Part shown: positions 22,396 to 33,660 of the stretch, one piece after another
Layout: each line of letters begins with the position of its first letter
Numbering within the stretch: the first letter of the stretch is position 1
Assembly: GCA_037953745.1 (NCBI GenBank)
Contig: JBAKBP010006571.1
Span: forward strand, 44,973 to 108,972
Length of the DNA stretch: 64,000 nt
Direction: 5' to 3'
Origin: Lithodes maja
Lineage: Eukaryota > Arthropoda > Malacostraca > Decapoda > Lithodidae
Notes under the pieces: generated by a model
The model's input: only the letters and a program-made list of their open reading frames with translations
What the model was told of the DNA's origin: nothing
Database searches by the model: none
Translations under genes and position numbers: made by a program

Positions 22396-22620
22396 AAGGA
22401 GTACAAAGGAGTACAAAGGAAATCAAGCAACAACAGGTCTAGTGACCCTTCTAGGCTGCTTGTCCTCCAAAACACTGAGGATCAAGTGTCCAAACAGTGG
22501 TTTAGAGTGGGTAAGGGAACATTGGAAAGGGAACTACTGCCCTAGAACTAATATCCGTGGCAAGATTAGGAAGTTAGTAGGGGACAGAAGGGTTAGTAAC
22601 TGAGGGGGGATAAAATAAAG

Positions 22621-25516
22621 TTATTCATTTACAAACGCAGTCAGTCGCGGGTTTGATGCGAGATATTTGTCTAAGCGGAGTTTAAATGAATCAACGGTGC
22701 TGCAGTCTATAACGTCTCGGGGAAGCCCATTCCACAAGTTGACAACTCGATTGAAGAAGAAATTCTTAGATTCGTGTGAGTAAAAAGATTTACCAATAAT
22801 TTTGCAACCGTTTCCCCGCGTGTAATTAGATTGGTCGATAGTGAAGTACTTACTACAGTTCATATTGTCGATGCCTTTGATGATTTTGAACACTTGAATT
22901 AAGTCACCTCTTAATCTGCGCTGGGCTAAAGGAAATAGATTTAATTCTCCAAGACGCTCTTCGTATGGTTTGTTCTTTAGGCTAGGTATCATTTTGGTAA
23001 CTCTACGTTGAACTCGTTCTAGCTTGTTTATATCTTTTTGGTAATAAGGGCACCAGGATTGAACGCAGTATTCCAGAAGAGGGCGGACTAAGGAATTGTA
23101 AAGGGATAGGATAACGTCTTTGGATTTATGCTCAAATAACCTACCTATAAAGCCAATTATTTTGTTTGCCTTAACAACTTCTGAACATTGTTGACTCGGT
23201 TTTAGGTTACTCGATATTGTTACTCCCAGATCGGTTTTTTTGTTTACATTCTTAAGCTGAGTGCCATTCATCGAATAGTTTGCTTTCTCATTTAGGTATC
23301 CGATATGTAGTACTTTACATTTATCCGCATTGAAACTCATTTGCCAAATTTGGGCCCAACATGACAATTTATCTAGATTGTGTTGCATATCGTCAACTTG
23401 TTCTTTTGAGAGTACGCTATTTGCAATTTGTGTATCGTCAGCAAATTTTGAGATTGTACAGGTGAGACCCTCATCTATGTCGTTGATGTAAATTAGAAAG
23501 AGAATTGGTCCTAGTACCGATCCCTGGGGTACCCCGCTACTTACATTGGTCCATTTAGATGCCTTACCGTTTATGACTACTCTTTGCTTGTCGCTGAGTC
23601 AATTTTCTATCCATTTCAACACACCGTCTTGTATTCCATGCGCTTTTAGTTTTAGCAGTAAACGTTTGTGGGGAACTTTGTCAAAGTCCTTTTGAAAATC
23701 AAGGTATATAATATCTACAGCTTTTCTCTCATCGTAGAGGTTGAGGATATCGTGGAAGAAGTCTAAGAGGTTTTTTAAACAGGAAAGTTTTTTACGAAAG
23801 CCGTGTTGAGTATCTTTAAGTAAGTTATTTGCCTCTAAGTGATTTACGAGTCTGTCTCTTATGACTGTTTCTAGCATTTTACATACAATTGAGGTTAAGC
23901 TAATTGGACGATAGTTACTGGGTAGGGATTTGCTGCCTTTTTTTAATATCGGTGTTACATTGGCTAGCTTCCACTGATCAGGCATAGTCCCAGACTGCAA
24001 GGATTCATTGAATAGCAATGTCAGTGGTTTGGAGAGCTCATCCTTAGCTTCCTTTAGAACTCTAGGTGAGATTGTATCAGGTCCAGGCGTTTTATTTACC
24101 TTGAGTTTATCTAAACAATTCAATATTTCTCTCTCTGTAACGGTGATATTGCTTAGAACATCTGAATTATCAATCTGCATCGGCGATGGTGTAGGGATAT
24201 CACTGAGGTCTTCGGTTGTAAAAACTGATGCAAAGAAGGTATTAAGGGCATTACTCATTTGTACTTCGTCTTTGGTGTATTCTCCATTTTCATCGACTAA
24301 CGGTCCAACAGTTGAAGTAACTACTTTTTTCTTTCTGATATAACTATAGAATTCTTTCGAGTTTGTTTTACTTTGATTCGCAACATGTAACTCCAGGGTC
24401 TTTTTACTTTGCTTAATTAACTTTTTGGCTTTGCGTCGTAGCTCTACAAATTTCACCCGTTCTTCGTCATTTTGTGAGGATTTTAATCTATCATTAGCAA
24501 ATTTTTTAGCAAGCAGACAGTCTGAAATATCTTTATTCCACCATTTGGGCTTATCATTATGGCCTGGACTCCGTATTTTCGATGGTATGCAGTCTTGCAC
24601 TGCCTTAAGGGAAGTGGTTGTGAAACACTCCCAAGATGTATTTATGTCGTTATTGTTAGTCAGAAAGCTCCAGTCAGTTTCTTTAAGCTTTGATTTAAGT
24701 TTATGAAAATTTGCTTTCTTGAAATTAGGGACTTTCTCAATGCTGCTATTTGATTTGTTACTAGTAAACTTTAAAGTGAAAGTTATCGTACGATGGTCGC
24801 TGTTACTGAATTCATCACCAACATTCAAATTCTCTATTAATTCTTCTTTTGTTGCGAGTTTCAAGGTCAAGCACATTATTACCACGGGTCGGAGATTGTA
24901 CAAATTGAAAAAGTGAACTCTCTTGCAAGTTAGCATAGAGATCGTGTCCAGAGTGTGAAGTAAGAATATCGCCCCATTTAGTCACGGGTAAGTTGAAATC
25001 GCCAAGAATTACGGTATCTTGTATGTTAGTTATTTCTGCAATTTGTTCATAAATTTCACTGTCAGTTTGCACTGATTGAGATGGGGGTCTGTATAATAAA
25101 GCTAGTGTTATTTTAGTTCCTCATTTATTATTTAATAGTACGTAAGATATGTCTATATTCGCAATTTGAGGTTTTGACATTAAGACGGGATTAAGACTTT
25201 CCTTTATAAAAAACAAAACTCCTCCATTTCTATTGATCCGACTTTTCTCAAACATTGTATAACCAGGAAACGTATATTCGGCTAAAAAGTCTCTGTCTTC
25301 CGTATTTAACCAAGATTCTGTAATGCCAATTATATCATAATGTTCTGTAAACACGATTTCCTCTAGATCTGAAAATGTATTGCGTATGCTACGAGCATTT
25401 ACATAAAACACCTTAAGAGTATTAGAGTTGGATGTTACTGATTGTGCATTGTCTGAATTTTCAGTTCGTATTTGACTTACACTACCCTGTCTGGGGTCTG
25501 GTTGACCCCGGTTTTT
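22621..25516 (-). pseudogene. CR1 ORF2: endonuclease and reverse transcriptase, broken
   Basis: The N-terminal endonuclease shows VFYVNARSIRN, GITESWLN (catalytic Glu), VILGDFNLP and NSDHRTI. RT follows with YRPISLTSIVCK, IYLDFQKDFDKVPH (first catalytic Asp), GVPQGSVLGP, KFADDTQIA (catalytic Asp pair) and the CR1 C-terminal block MIPSLKNKPYEERL. Breaks: TGA at 25121-25123 inside the endonuclease, a frameshift between about 24936 and 24815 just before NSDHRTI, and a TGA at 23599-23601 between the finger and palm motifs. In CR1 the protein is about 950 residues, which this interval would accommodate, so no large deletion. Not functional as read. Confidence 0.85.
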
Positions 25517-26764
25517 TTAACGGAAATCCTTGACTGCATCGTTCAGCAGACGACCAAGACGTGCAGCTCCTACTTCATTGAGATGTACACCATCTCCTGA
25601 AAACAAAGATTTATCATAGTAAAAATGATCCTACGTGTCGACAAAGCCGATGTTCTCCTCCCTGCAGAGTTTGGCTAGTCGGCAATTTGTACTGGTAGCT
25701 ATGTTGTAGAATCGGTTTTCTACATCAATCCGGGGAACAATTCCTGAAATTAAGATTCTATTAGATTTTTCCTTGAAGGACCTGATCAGCCGCTGGTACT
25801 TGCAAAGTACAGTAGGGTCTCGTAAGATGCGAGATCTTAAGATGCGATTCGCATAAGATGCGAGGACCCCCAAATAATAAATAAATTATTTTAAGATGCG
25901 AGAATGACCATAATTTGCGAATCGGAGGCTCAAAGTGGGCTAAATCCGAGGAGAAACCTTAAGATGCGAAAAAAAATGTTTAAATGCGAGCCTTAGGCGG
26001 GACGTTTTTCCGTATTTTTACGTGATCGTAAGATGCGAAATCGTAAGATGCGGACGCATCCATCGACCATAAACTCGCATCTTACGAGACCCTACTGTAG
26101 TTCCTCTGACCACGTCCGTTGGACATCGTTAGATCCAACGTGGATGACGTACGTAGTGCTTGCGGGGGCGAGCCTGGAAACCTCTTCCACAGCCGCAACA
26201 ATGTCGTCCACGCCGCCACCTGGGATACAGAATCGCTTTCTGGTCCTGGGTGCCCTGGCGCAGAACTTGGTTAGTTGGCCACGGACCATGGAGTCGCCCA
26301 CAAGCCGAACTTCTTCCGTTTCCTCTTCCTCGTCAATAGCCAGAATTTTGAAGCAGTTTTGGCATGTTGTCGGGATGACCTTCCTGGTACTGGTACTGGG
26401 ATGCACATTGTTTCTCACTAACTGAAAGTTGTCCTGGGGGGGAGTGAGAGTAGTCATTATTATTATCTGCAACATCTAAGGTAGCTGCTGGTGTGGATAC
26501 CGGTACCGGTACTGTATGCACTGGAATGGCGGTTGACATCGTAGTGGTTTCTTGGGCCGAGGGCACTCCTACGTTGAGTGTGGCAAATTCTTGAAGGGAT
26601 TCAAGCTTCGTAGTCAGGGCATCGATCTTGCGGTGAGCTGCATTCAATTCATCCGCAATCTTCTCTCGGAGCTGGCAAAATCTACAAATTTGGACATCAG
26701 TATCAACAAACATGTTAGGGCCAAATTTACCGGAACAACTCGTGCAGGTTCGTTGCGGCGCCAT
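25517..26764 (-). pseudogene. CR1 ORF1: zinc finger and SGNH esterase, interrupted by a MITE
   Basis: The start is taken as the ATG at 26764 (MAPQRTCTSC). An N-terminal CxxC...CxxC finger (CTSC, then CRFC) is followed by a probable coiled coil (EKIADELNAAHRKIDALTTK), as in CR1 ORF1 RNA-binding proteins. A frameshift lies near a G7 run at 26435-26442. Downstream is an SGNH-type esterase domain: VGDSMVRG with the nucleophile Ser, VIHVGSND, then GIVPRI, and SGDGVHLNEVG with the Asp and His of the triad close to the stop (25517-25519). The domain is split by a 292-bp MITE at 25808-26099. Esterase domains are known in ORF1 of CR1 elements. Confidence 0.8.
25808..26099. mobile_element. pogo/Tigger-like MITE inside CR1 ORF1
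   Basis: CAGTAGGGTCTCGTAAGATG at 25810 and its inverse ending at 26097 form near-perfect inverted repeats of at least 25 bp, flanked by TA on each side. CAGT termini with a TA duplication fit pogo/Tigger. GTAAGATGCGA recurs several times internally, mostly in the same orientation. Inserted after the CR1, hence younger. Confidence 0.85.
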
Positions 26765-26807
26765 GACGATATAATCACAATATGCCTGAAAATCACACAA
26801 ATTTATG

Positions 26808-27487
26808 TTAGCAAAATGGTACAATTAATTCCTGAAAATCACACAAAATTTTGTTAGCAATATGATAAAATTAATATGCCTGTAAATCACAAAAAATATG
26901 TTAGCAATAAAACACAATTTATGCCTGAAAATAAAACAAAAATTGATGTTAGCAGTATGACACAGTTCAAGCCTGAAAATCACAAATGGACTAGAAATTT
27001 GTTACAAAATTTACTGGAAAAAAAGTGGGAGAGGGTTAATGTAGCCTAGTGAAAAAAATGGAAAACAGTATACAGTACAGTAACAAAACATATTTGTTAG
27101 CAATATGGTACAATTAATGCCTGTAAATCACAAAAAGAATATGTTAATCACAAAAAGAATATTATGGCTGTAAATCACAAAAAATATGTTAGCAATAGAA
27201 CACAATTTATGCCTGAAAATATAAACAAAATTGATGTTAGCAGTATGACACAGTTAAAGCCTGAAAATTGTAAATGGACTAGTAATTTGTTACAAAATTT
27301 ACTGGAAAAAAAAGTGGGAGAGGGTTAATTTAGCCTAGTGAGAAAAGTGGAAAGCAGTATACAGTACAGTAATAAAAAATATTGGTTAGCAATATGGTAC
27401 AATTAATGCCTGTAAATCACAAAAAGAATATGTTTATCACAAAAAGAATATGTTAGCAATAGAACACAATTTTATGCCTGAAAATAA
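26808..27487 (-). repeat. Tandem ~289-bp repeats at the CR1 5' end
   Basis: GTTAGCAATATGGTACAAT occurs at about 27096 and 27385, and a diverged copy near 26852, giving about 2.3 units. The array sits directly upstream of ORF1 and inside the satellite-defined insertion limits, so it most likely is the 5' UTR of the element. Each unit holds TTTTCAGGC on the sense strand, resembling a 3' splice site. Confidence 0.65.
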
Positions 27488-28275
27488 AAATAAATAAATA
27501 CGAGGGGATCACGAACTTTTATGAGCGACTGTACAAGGAGGGCAAACAAATGTGAGGGGACCACGAACTTTAGACTCCGCCCGTATAATGGAAGGCAAAC
27601 AAATATAAAGCCTCCCCCCCCCCCCCCCTAAACTCATGAGTGACTGTATAACTATAATAGAAGGCAAACAATTATTAGGATCCCCCGCCCCATCCTCGAA
27701 CTTTAAGGAGTGACTGTATAATGGTAGGCAAACAAGTATGAACATTTATGAGTGACTGTAATATAAGGCAAACAATTATGAGGACCACTCCCCCGAACGT
27801 TTATGAGTGACTATATCATTGAAAGCAAACAATGATGAGGGACTCCGAACATTTGTGTGACTGTTTAATTGAAAGCAAACAATTATGAGGGACTCCGAAC
27901 ATTTGTGTGACTGTTTAATTGAAAGCAAACAATTATGAGGGACTCCGAACATTTGTGTGACTGTTTAATTGAAAGCAAACAATTATGAGGGACTCCGAAC
28001 ATTTGTGTGACTTGTTTAATTGAAAGCAAACAATTATGAGGGACTCCGACCTTTTGATGAGTGACTGTATAATGGAAGGTAAACAAATATGAGACACCCC
28101 GCCCGAACTTTTATGAGAGAGTGTACAGTACAAAGAAGGGTAAACATATATAAGGGGACCACAAACTTTTATGGGCGACTGTGCAAGGAGAGCAAACAAT
28201 TATGCGCGGACCACGAATATTATAAGCCAACTGTACAAGGAGAGCAAACAAGTAACCCGAGGGGACCACGAACAT
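27488..28275. repeat. 50-bp satellite, right flank of CR1
   Basis: About 15 units. Those at 27830-28030 are nearly identical (GAGGGACTCCGAACATTTGT ... GAAAGCAAACAATTAT), the outer ones diverged (GGACCACGAACTTT, GTACAAGGAG). A C13 run lies near 27617. Confidence 0.85.
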
Positions 28276-28570
28276 TATAAAGGGGGGTTTTCTGGACCCC
28301 CTTCTCCCTCATGTTCAGTCCCATTAGTTTCAAGATTGTAATACGTTCGCCCCATTAATTTGGCAATCTTAAGATACTTTCGTGCCATATAGCTGTCGAT
28401 TTATGCAATTTAGGAGGAACCAGCCTTTGGCCAGGGAATTTTTCTACTGAAAAATGCACAAATTCATCACTAAGGGTACTGGGTAGTCTTGGGGGTATTT
28501 TTTTTACGCTTGATGGAGGTCTAGGTAGGAAACTGAATAAAAAAAATACATACATATATAAATGTCCCCT
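28276..28570 (+). repeat. Family A copy with decayed ends
   Basis: AAGGGGGGTTTTCTGGACCC at the left to TGGAGGTCTAGGTAGG and ATGTCCCCTT at the right. The GGCGAGCGATAGCGAGCC module is deleted. Confidence 0.65.
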
Positions 28571-28794
28571 TCATCAGACTGCACAAGCAGACCAAACAAA
28601 CATGAGTAGACCACAAACTTTAGAATCCCACCGCACAAGGAGGCAAGGACCACAAACTTTTAAGAGCGACTTTTTAATACTACGTGCAGCTGTCTCCGCC
28701 TCCCTCTTCTCGCCTCAAGTCACGAAACGCGCTGCCAAATTATTAATGTAGAAAAAAAGAAGTGGGTGAAGTTATTGAGGGAGTGCAAGCGTGT
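28571..28794. repeat. Diverged satellite units and unassigned sequence
   Basis: 28590-28665 has GACCACAAACTTT words of the 50-bp satellite; the rest is not recognised. Confidence 0.4.
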
Positions 28795-29240
28795 GTGGAG
28801 CGAGTAATGAGGGTGGTGTGATCGATACATGGTGTGGTTTGGTGTAGTAGGTGTGGTGGGGTGTGCTAGATAATTTGATGTGGTGTTGTGTGATAGTGCA
28901 TGGGTGTAGTAGGTTGAACTGGTTGGTGTGGAGCGAATAATGAAGGTGGTGTGATCGATACATGGTGTGGTTTGGTGTAGTAGGTGTGGTGGGGTGTGCT
29001 AGATAATGTGGTGTGGTGTTGTGTGATAGTGCATGGGTGTGGTAGGTTGAACTGGTTGGTGTGGGACGAATAATTAAGGTGGTGTGATCGATACGGGCTA
29101 GGTGTGGTAGTGGGTGTGGTGGTAGGGTGTGGTAAGATCGATATGTGCTAGGTGTGGTGTGATATGGTGTGATGTGGTGTGGTGTGTTATAGTGTTGTAG
29201 GGTGTGTGGTGTGGTGCGGTAGGGTGTGTGATCGATACGT
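28795..29240. repeat. 133-bp tandem repeat
   Basis: GGTGGTGTGATCGATAC recurs with starts of the unit at 28795, 28928 and 29061. TG-rich, non-coding. Confidence 0.8.
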
Positions 29241-29690
29241 CCTATACCGTGTTCCATATAGGTGGTCTAGAAATCGTGACATTAACCTCTATACCTCACA
29301 AACGACTACAATAATCGAGCAAATATTTCTACCATTTGGGAAGGGCCATCCGGTGAATAGGTGTGGAAATGTACAACCCAATTATTTTAGCCCTTTTTTA
29401 GTGATAGAGGTTTGGGTTCTCGATTCCTGGTCTACCTATTTGGAACATAGTATAGATGTGTTGTGGTGTGGTATACTCTATTTGTTTCCAGCTGATGGTA
29501 AATTCAATCCCTCAGTAGCGGATTTCTCAATACTTAATGGAAATATATGAAACTACTATGGCTGTGTGTCGTATTAATGCCAAGTTTTCATAATTAACAT
29601 CACATTTCGCTACAATATTTACCTTATAGCTGAGTAACAAAGATAGAAACATGGCAATTTACCCTCAGCTGGAAAAAAATAGACTATAGT
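29241..29690. other. Insertion splitting the 133-bp array
   Basis: Unrelated sequence separates the array from its continuation at 29691. Part of it (29262-29380) resembles 21625-21710. No clear terminal repeats, so its type is unknown. Confidence 0.4.
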
Positions 29691-29763
29691 AGGTGTGGTG
29701 TGGTTAGGTGTGTGAGCATGTGTGAGGCGAGTAATAAGGGTAGTGTGATCGATACGGGCTAGG
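29691..29763. repeat. Remainder of the 133-bp array
   Basis: GGCGAGTAATAAGGGTAGTG with GTGATCGATACGGGCTAGG continues the interrupted repeat. Confidence 0.7.
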
Positions 29764-29853
29764 TGATGGGGATAAAAGTCTTAAAACAGTAAGCTGAATG
29801 GGGCCGAATGGATACATCCCAGAGAGAGAAAAATATAGCAGGTGACCCCACTT
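29764..29853. repeat. Family B end fragment
   Basis: From TGGGGATAAAAGTCTTAAAA to GCAGGTGACCCCACTTAA; the other three quarters are absent. Confidence 0.75.
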
Positions 29854-30063
29854 AAGGTGATAGTGTAGCTAAAGTGGTGAGGTTTATGGTGAATATGTGC
29901 TCTCGTGGAATATGTAACTGACTTAATTTATGTGGTGCCTACAAAGGAATACAAACAATAATAGACAAATTAATCCTAGGGGCTGTTCGTTTGTAAGTAA
30001 ATATAGTTTGTATTAATTTCAGACCAACACATCATCTCCAATGAAATTAATGCAAGCATATAT

Positions 30064-30135
30064 GTGATCCACCGGGATTCGAACCTGGTAGCAAATACTG
30101 TACAAGTGTATGACGAATTTTACTTAACTTGTTCA
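30064..30135 (-). repeat. tRNA-derived SINE remnant
   Basis: On the minus strand CCAGGTTCGAATCCCGG is a perfect T arm with box B. No acceptable D arm upstream and no acceptor stem, so not a tRNA gene. Body text TTAATTTCATTG downstream resembles that after the tRNA-like at 53430. Confidence 0.5.
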
Positions 30136-30438
30136 TTTATATTAAAAAAAAAAAAAAAAGCTAGATGACTGTTCACAAATAGTTTTCTAAGCGTACTTTT
30201 GAAGTCCATACAGTCTGACAATTGACTACTTGCGATTTCATTATATGAAGAAGTTGGAGCTGTAGACATCGATACCTAGCAGAATTACCAGCTAAAATAG
30301 GATTGTAATACATTTATGAATACACAAAATTCATCATATTTCTTATCCACCAGAAACCTACAATATTATTGCATTTTTGTTTAACAGCAATGTTTCCGGC
30401 TGTAGCTTCCTTATAGCCTGAAACTCGCAAGTTGTCAA
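30136..30438. other. Poly-A run and unassigned sequence
   Basis: A16 run near 30142; otherwise nothing recognised. Confidence 0.5.
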
Positions 30439-30817
30439 TTAAGGGGGGTCACTTGCTTTTTTTTATCTTTCTCTCATTTTCTCTCTTTCTTTGGCTTGTA
30501 TCCATTCGGACCCATTCAGCCAACTGTTTTAAGACGTTTATCCCCATCCAGGTGTCGATATCTTCCTGGAGAGCGACAGCGAGCCAGCATTCTATGGAGA
30601 AATCCGGCTTGAGAACTTTTTCTATCGAAAAATGTACCAATTTAGCTTGCTGTCAAAACGAAAATATACATATACTGGCTCACTAACCGTTGGCCAGGAA
30701 AATATTGACACCTGGATGGGGGTAAACGTCTTAAAACAGTAGGCTGAATGGGGCCGAATGGATACAAGCCAAAGAGAGAGAGGGAGGTAAAGAGAAATAA
30801 GCGAGATGCTCCCTTAA
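30439..30817. mobile_element. TTAA foldback element, family B (copy 4)
   Basis: TTAAGGGGGGTCACTTGC to GAGATGCTCCCTTAA. Arms pair throughout, but one GCGAGCGATAGCGAGCC module has drifted (GAGAGCGACAGCGAGCC) and its partner reads CACTAACCGTTGGCC. Confidence 0.8.
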
Positions 30818-30921
30818 ACATGTCGCGTGGCAGCTTATTCCAAACTTTACTAGACATATGAAAAATAAATGGTAGGATGGAGAAACACAACACTGGGGTG
30901 AGGTGGTAAAATGGCCTGGTG

Positions 30922-31297
30922 TTAAGGGGGTAGTACTTGCTTTTTCTGGACCCCCTTTTCCCTCATGTTTAGCATATTATGTTTGAGGTTTTAAGACGTT
31001 CGTTCCGTTAGTTTGGCGATTTTGTGACCTTTTTCCCTTATTTTGTTGTCAATATTAAGACCTTTCGTGCCCTTTAGGTGTCGATTTTGTCCTGGCGAGC
31101 GATTGCGAGCCTCTAATTTTAGAAGAAACCGGCCTTTGCCCGGGACACTTTTCTACCGAAAAAAATACAAATATATCTTGAAAGAGTGTCTAGGGGGTGT
31201 TTTTCTAAGCTTGATGGAGGTCTAGCGAGGAAACGCAAAAATAAAATAATAAATATATGTATATATATATACCAAAAAGCAAGCACTACCCCCTTAA
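30922..31297 (+). mobile_element. TTAA element, family A, long-TIR subfamily
   Basis: TTAAGGGGGTAGTACTTGC at the left and GCAAGCACTACCCCCTTAA at the right, the best-preserved inverted repeats in family A (about 26 bp). Internal order as in the family. Confidence 0.85.
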
Positions 31298-31349
31298 AGA
31301 GGTGTGGAGAAGAGTGGAGGTGTTTGGTGGCATTGTGGTGATGGTTGGT

Positions 31350-33070
31350 GTGGTGTTCTAAAGTGTGTGGTATTCTGAAGTGTGAGGTATTCTGAAGTGT
31401 GAGGTATTCTGAAGTGTGTGGTGTTCTGAAGTGTGTGGTGTTCTGAAGTGTGCAGTGTTCTGAAGTGTGTGGTGTTCTGGTGTGTGGTATTCTGAAGTGT
31501 GAGGTATTCTGAAGTGTGAGGTATTCTGAAGTGTGTGGTATTCTGAAGTGTGTGGTATTCTGAAGTGTGTGGTATTCTGAAGTGTGTGGTGTTCTGAAGT
31601 GTGTGGTGTTCTGAAGTGTGTGGTGTTCTGAAGTGTGTGGTGTTCTGAAGTGTGTGGTATTCTGAAGTGTGTGGTGTTCTGAAGTGTGTGGTGTTCTGAA
31701 GTGTGTGGTGTTCTGAAGTGTGTGGTGTTCTGAAGTGTGTGGTATACTGAAGTGTGTGGTGTTCTGAAGTGTGTGGTGTTCTGAAGTGTGTGGTGTTCTG
31801 AAGTGTGTGGTATACTGAAGTGTGTGGTATTCTGAAGTGTGTGGTGTTCTGAAGTGTGTGGTGTTCTGAAGTGTGTGGTGTTCTGAAGTGTGTGGTGTTC
31901 TGAAGTGTGTGGTGTTCTGAAGTGTGTGGTGTTCTGAAGTGTGTGGTGTTCTGAAGTGTGTGGTATTCTGAAGTGTGTGATATTCTGAAATGTGTGGTGT
32001 TCTGAAATGTGTGGTGTTCTGAAGTGTGTGGTATTCTGAAGTGTGTGGTATTCTGAAGTGTGTGGTATTCTGAAGTGTGTGGTGTTCTGAAATGTTTGGT
32101 GTTCTGAAGTGTGTGGTATTCTGAAGTGTGTGGTATTCTGAAGTGTGTGGTATTCTGAAGTGTGTGGTATTCTGAAGTGTGTGGTGTTCTGAAGTGTGTG
32201 GTGTTCTGAAGTGTGTGGTGTTCTGAAGTGTGTGGTGTTCTGAAGTGTGTGGTGTTCTGAAGTGTGTGGTGTTCTGAAGTGTGTGGTGTTCTGAAGTGTT
32301 TGGTATTCTGAAGTGTGTGGTATTCTGAAGTGTGTGGTATTCTGAAGTGTGTGGTATTCTGAAGTGTGTGTGGTATTCTGAAGTGTGTGTGGTATTCTGA
32401 AGTGTGTGTGGTATTCTGAAGTGTGTGTGGTATTCTGAAGTGTGTGGTATTCTGAAGTGTGTGGCATTCTGAAGTGTGTGGTATTATGAAGTGTGTGGTA
32501 TTATGAAGTGTGTGGTATTCTGAAGTGTGTGTGGTATTCTGAAATGTGTGTGGTATTCTGAAGTGTGTGTGGTATTCTGAAGTGTGTGTGGTATTCTGAA
32601 GTGTGTGGTATTCTGAAGTGTGTGTAGTATTCTGAAGTGTGTGTGGTATTCTGAAGTGTGGGGTATTCTGAAGTGTGGGGTATTCTGAAGTGTGTGGTAT
32701 TATGAAGTGTGTTATTCTGAAGTGTGTTATTCTGAAGTGTGGGGTATTCTGAAGTGTGTGGTATTCTGAAGCGTGTGTATTCTGAAGCGTGTGTATTCTG
32801 AAGCGTGTGGTATTCTGAAGTGTGTGGTATTCTGAAGTGTGTGGTATTCTGAAGTGTGTGGTATTCTGAAGTGTGTGGGGTATTCTGAAGTGTGGGGTAT
32901 TATGAAGTGTGGGGTATTATGAAGTGTGGGGTATTCTGAAGTTTGGGGTATTCTGAAGTGTGGGGTATTCTGAAGTGTGGGGTATTCTGAAGTGTGTGGT
33001 ATTCTGAAGTGTGTGGGGTATTCTGAAGTCTGGGGTATTCTGAAGTGTGTGGTATTCTGAAGTGTGGGTT
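31350..33070. repeat. 17-bp minisatellite
   Basis: Roughly 100 copies of GTGTGTGGTATTCTGAA and the ..GTGTTCTGAA variant. The two variants alternate in blocks; the right third (32340-33070) is more irregular, with 19-bp and GGGG variants. The long minus-strand frame (31358-32467) is a repeat artefact. Confidence 0.95.
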
Positions 33071-33140
33071 GGTAAATGAGGTAAAGGGTGGTTTATATCA
33101 AGTGGTGCAGTGTAGAAGGGTCTGAGTGATATTGGAGACC

Positions 33141-33355
33141 TTAACCCTTTCAGTACCGGTGCGGTCCTTTTAACTCTATTCTGGCTACTATTAGACGATA
33201 TTTATCAGTCTACAAAGGGCCTCCAGCCATTAGTAGGCTTCGAACTATCTCGCTTAACCCTTTTTACTACCACAGGTCCTTCGTAAGCTGCACAAAGTCG
33301 TCTTAATATAGCTAGAATATAATGAAAAAGAAGTCGCCGGTACAGAAGGGGTTAA
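33141..33355. mobile_element. TTAA foldback element, family C
   Basis: TTAACCCTTTCAGTACCGG to CCGGTACAGAAGGGGTTAA; both ends intact. Confidence 0.8.
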
Positions 33356-33660
33356 TGGTGCTGTGAAGTATAGTGAATGACAGTGAACAGTGAAGTACAG
33401 CAAAGTATATAAATTATACTGTATATATTTATTTGTTATGGGTATGATCGAGACAAAAGGCAAAGTTACCTGAAATGAGTGTTCATAAACAATTGAAAGT
33501 GACAGGGCTTAATTCACGAAATGAATAAAGCATAGTGAAGTATAGCGAAGCATAGTAAAATATAGTGAAGCGTAGTGGAATATACAGTAGTGAATTATTG
33601 TGAAGCATAGTGAAATATAGAGAAGTATAGTGAAGTATGGTGAAGCATAGTGTGGTGAGG
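33356..33660. repeat. Irregular GTGAAGYATA repeats
   Basis: Imperfect 10-bp repeats (GTGAAGTATA, GCGAAGCATA) from about 33360 to 33655; no gene. Confidence 0.6.

Larger units (their letters stand above)
22396..27487 (-). mobile_element. CR1-type LINE, nearly full length, broken
   Basis: Order on the minus strand: tandem 5' region (27487-26808), ORF1 with zinc finger and esterase (26764-25517), ORF2 with endonuclease and RT (about 25516-22621), 3' UTR, and a terminal 10-bp repeat (TTTGTACTCC, two copies, 22420-22396). Short 3' terminal repeats are typical of CR1. The 50-bp satellite on both sides marks the insertion site, with AATA a possible short duplication. Excluding the 292-bp MITE in ORF1 the element is about 4.8 kb. 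Confidence 0.85.

Noticed and set aside
31358..32467. 369-codon minus-strand frame rich in His, Thr and Ser
   Set aside because: Translation of the 17-bp minisatellite.
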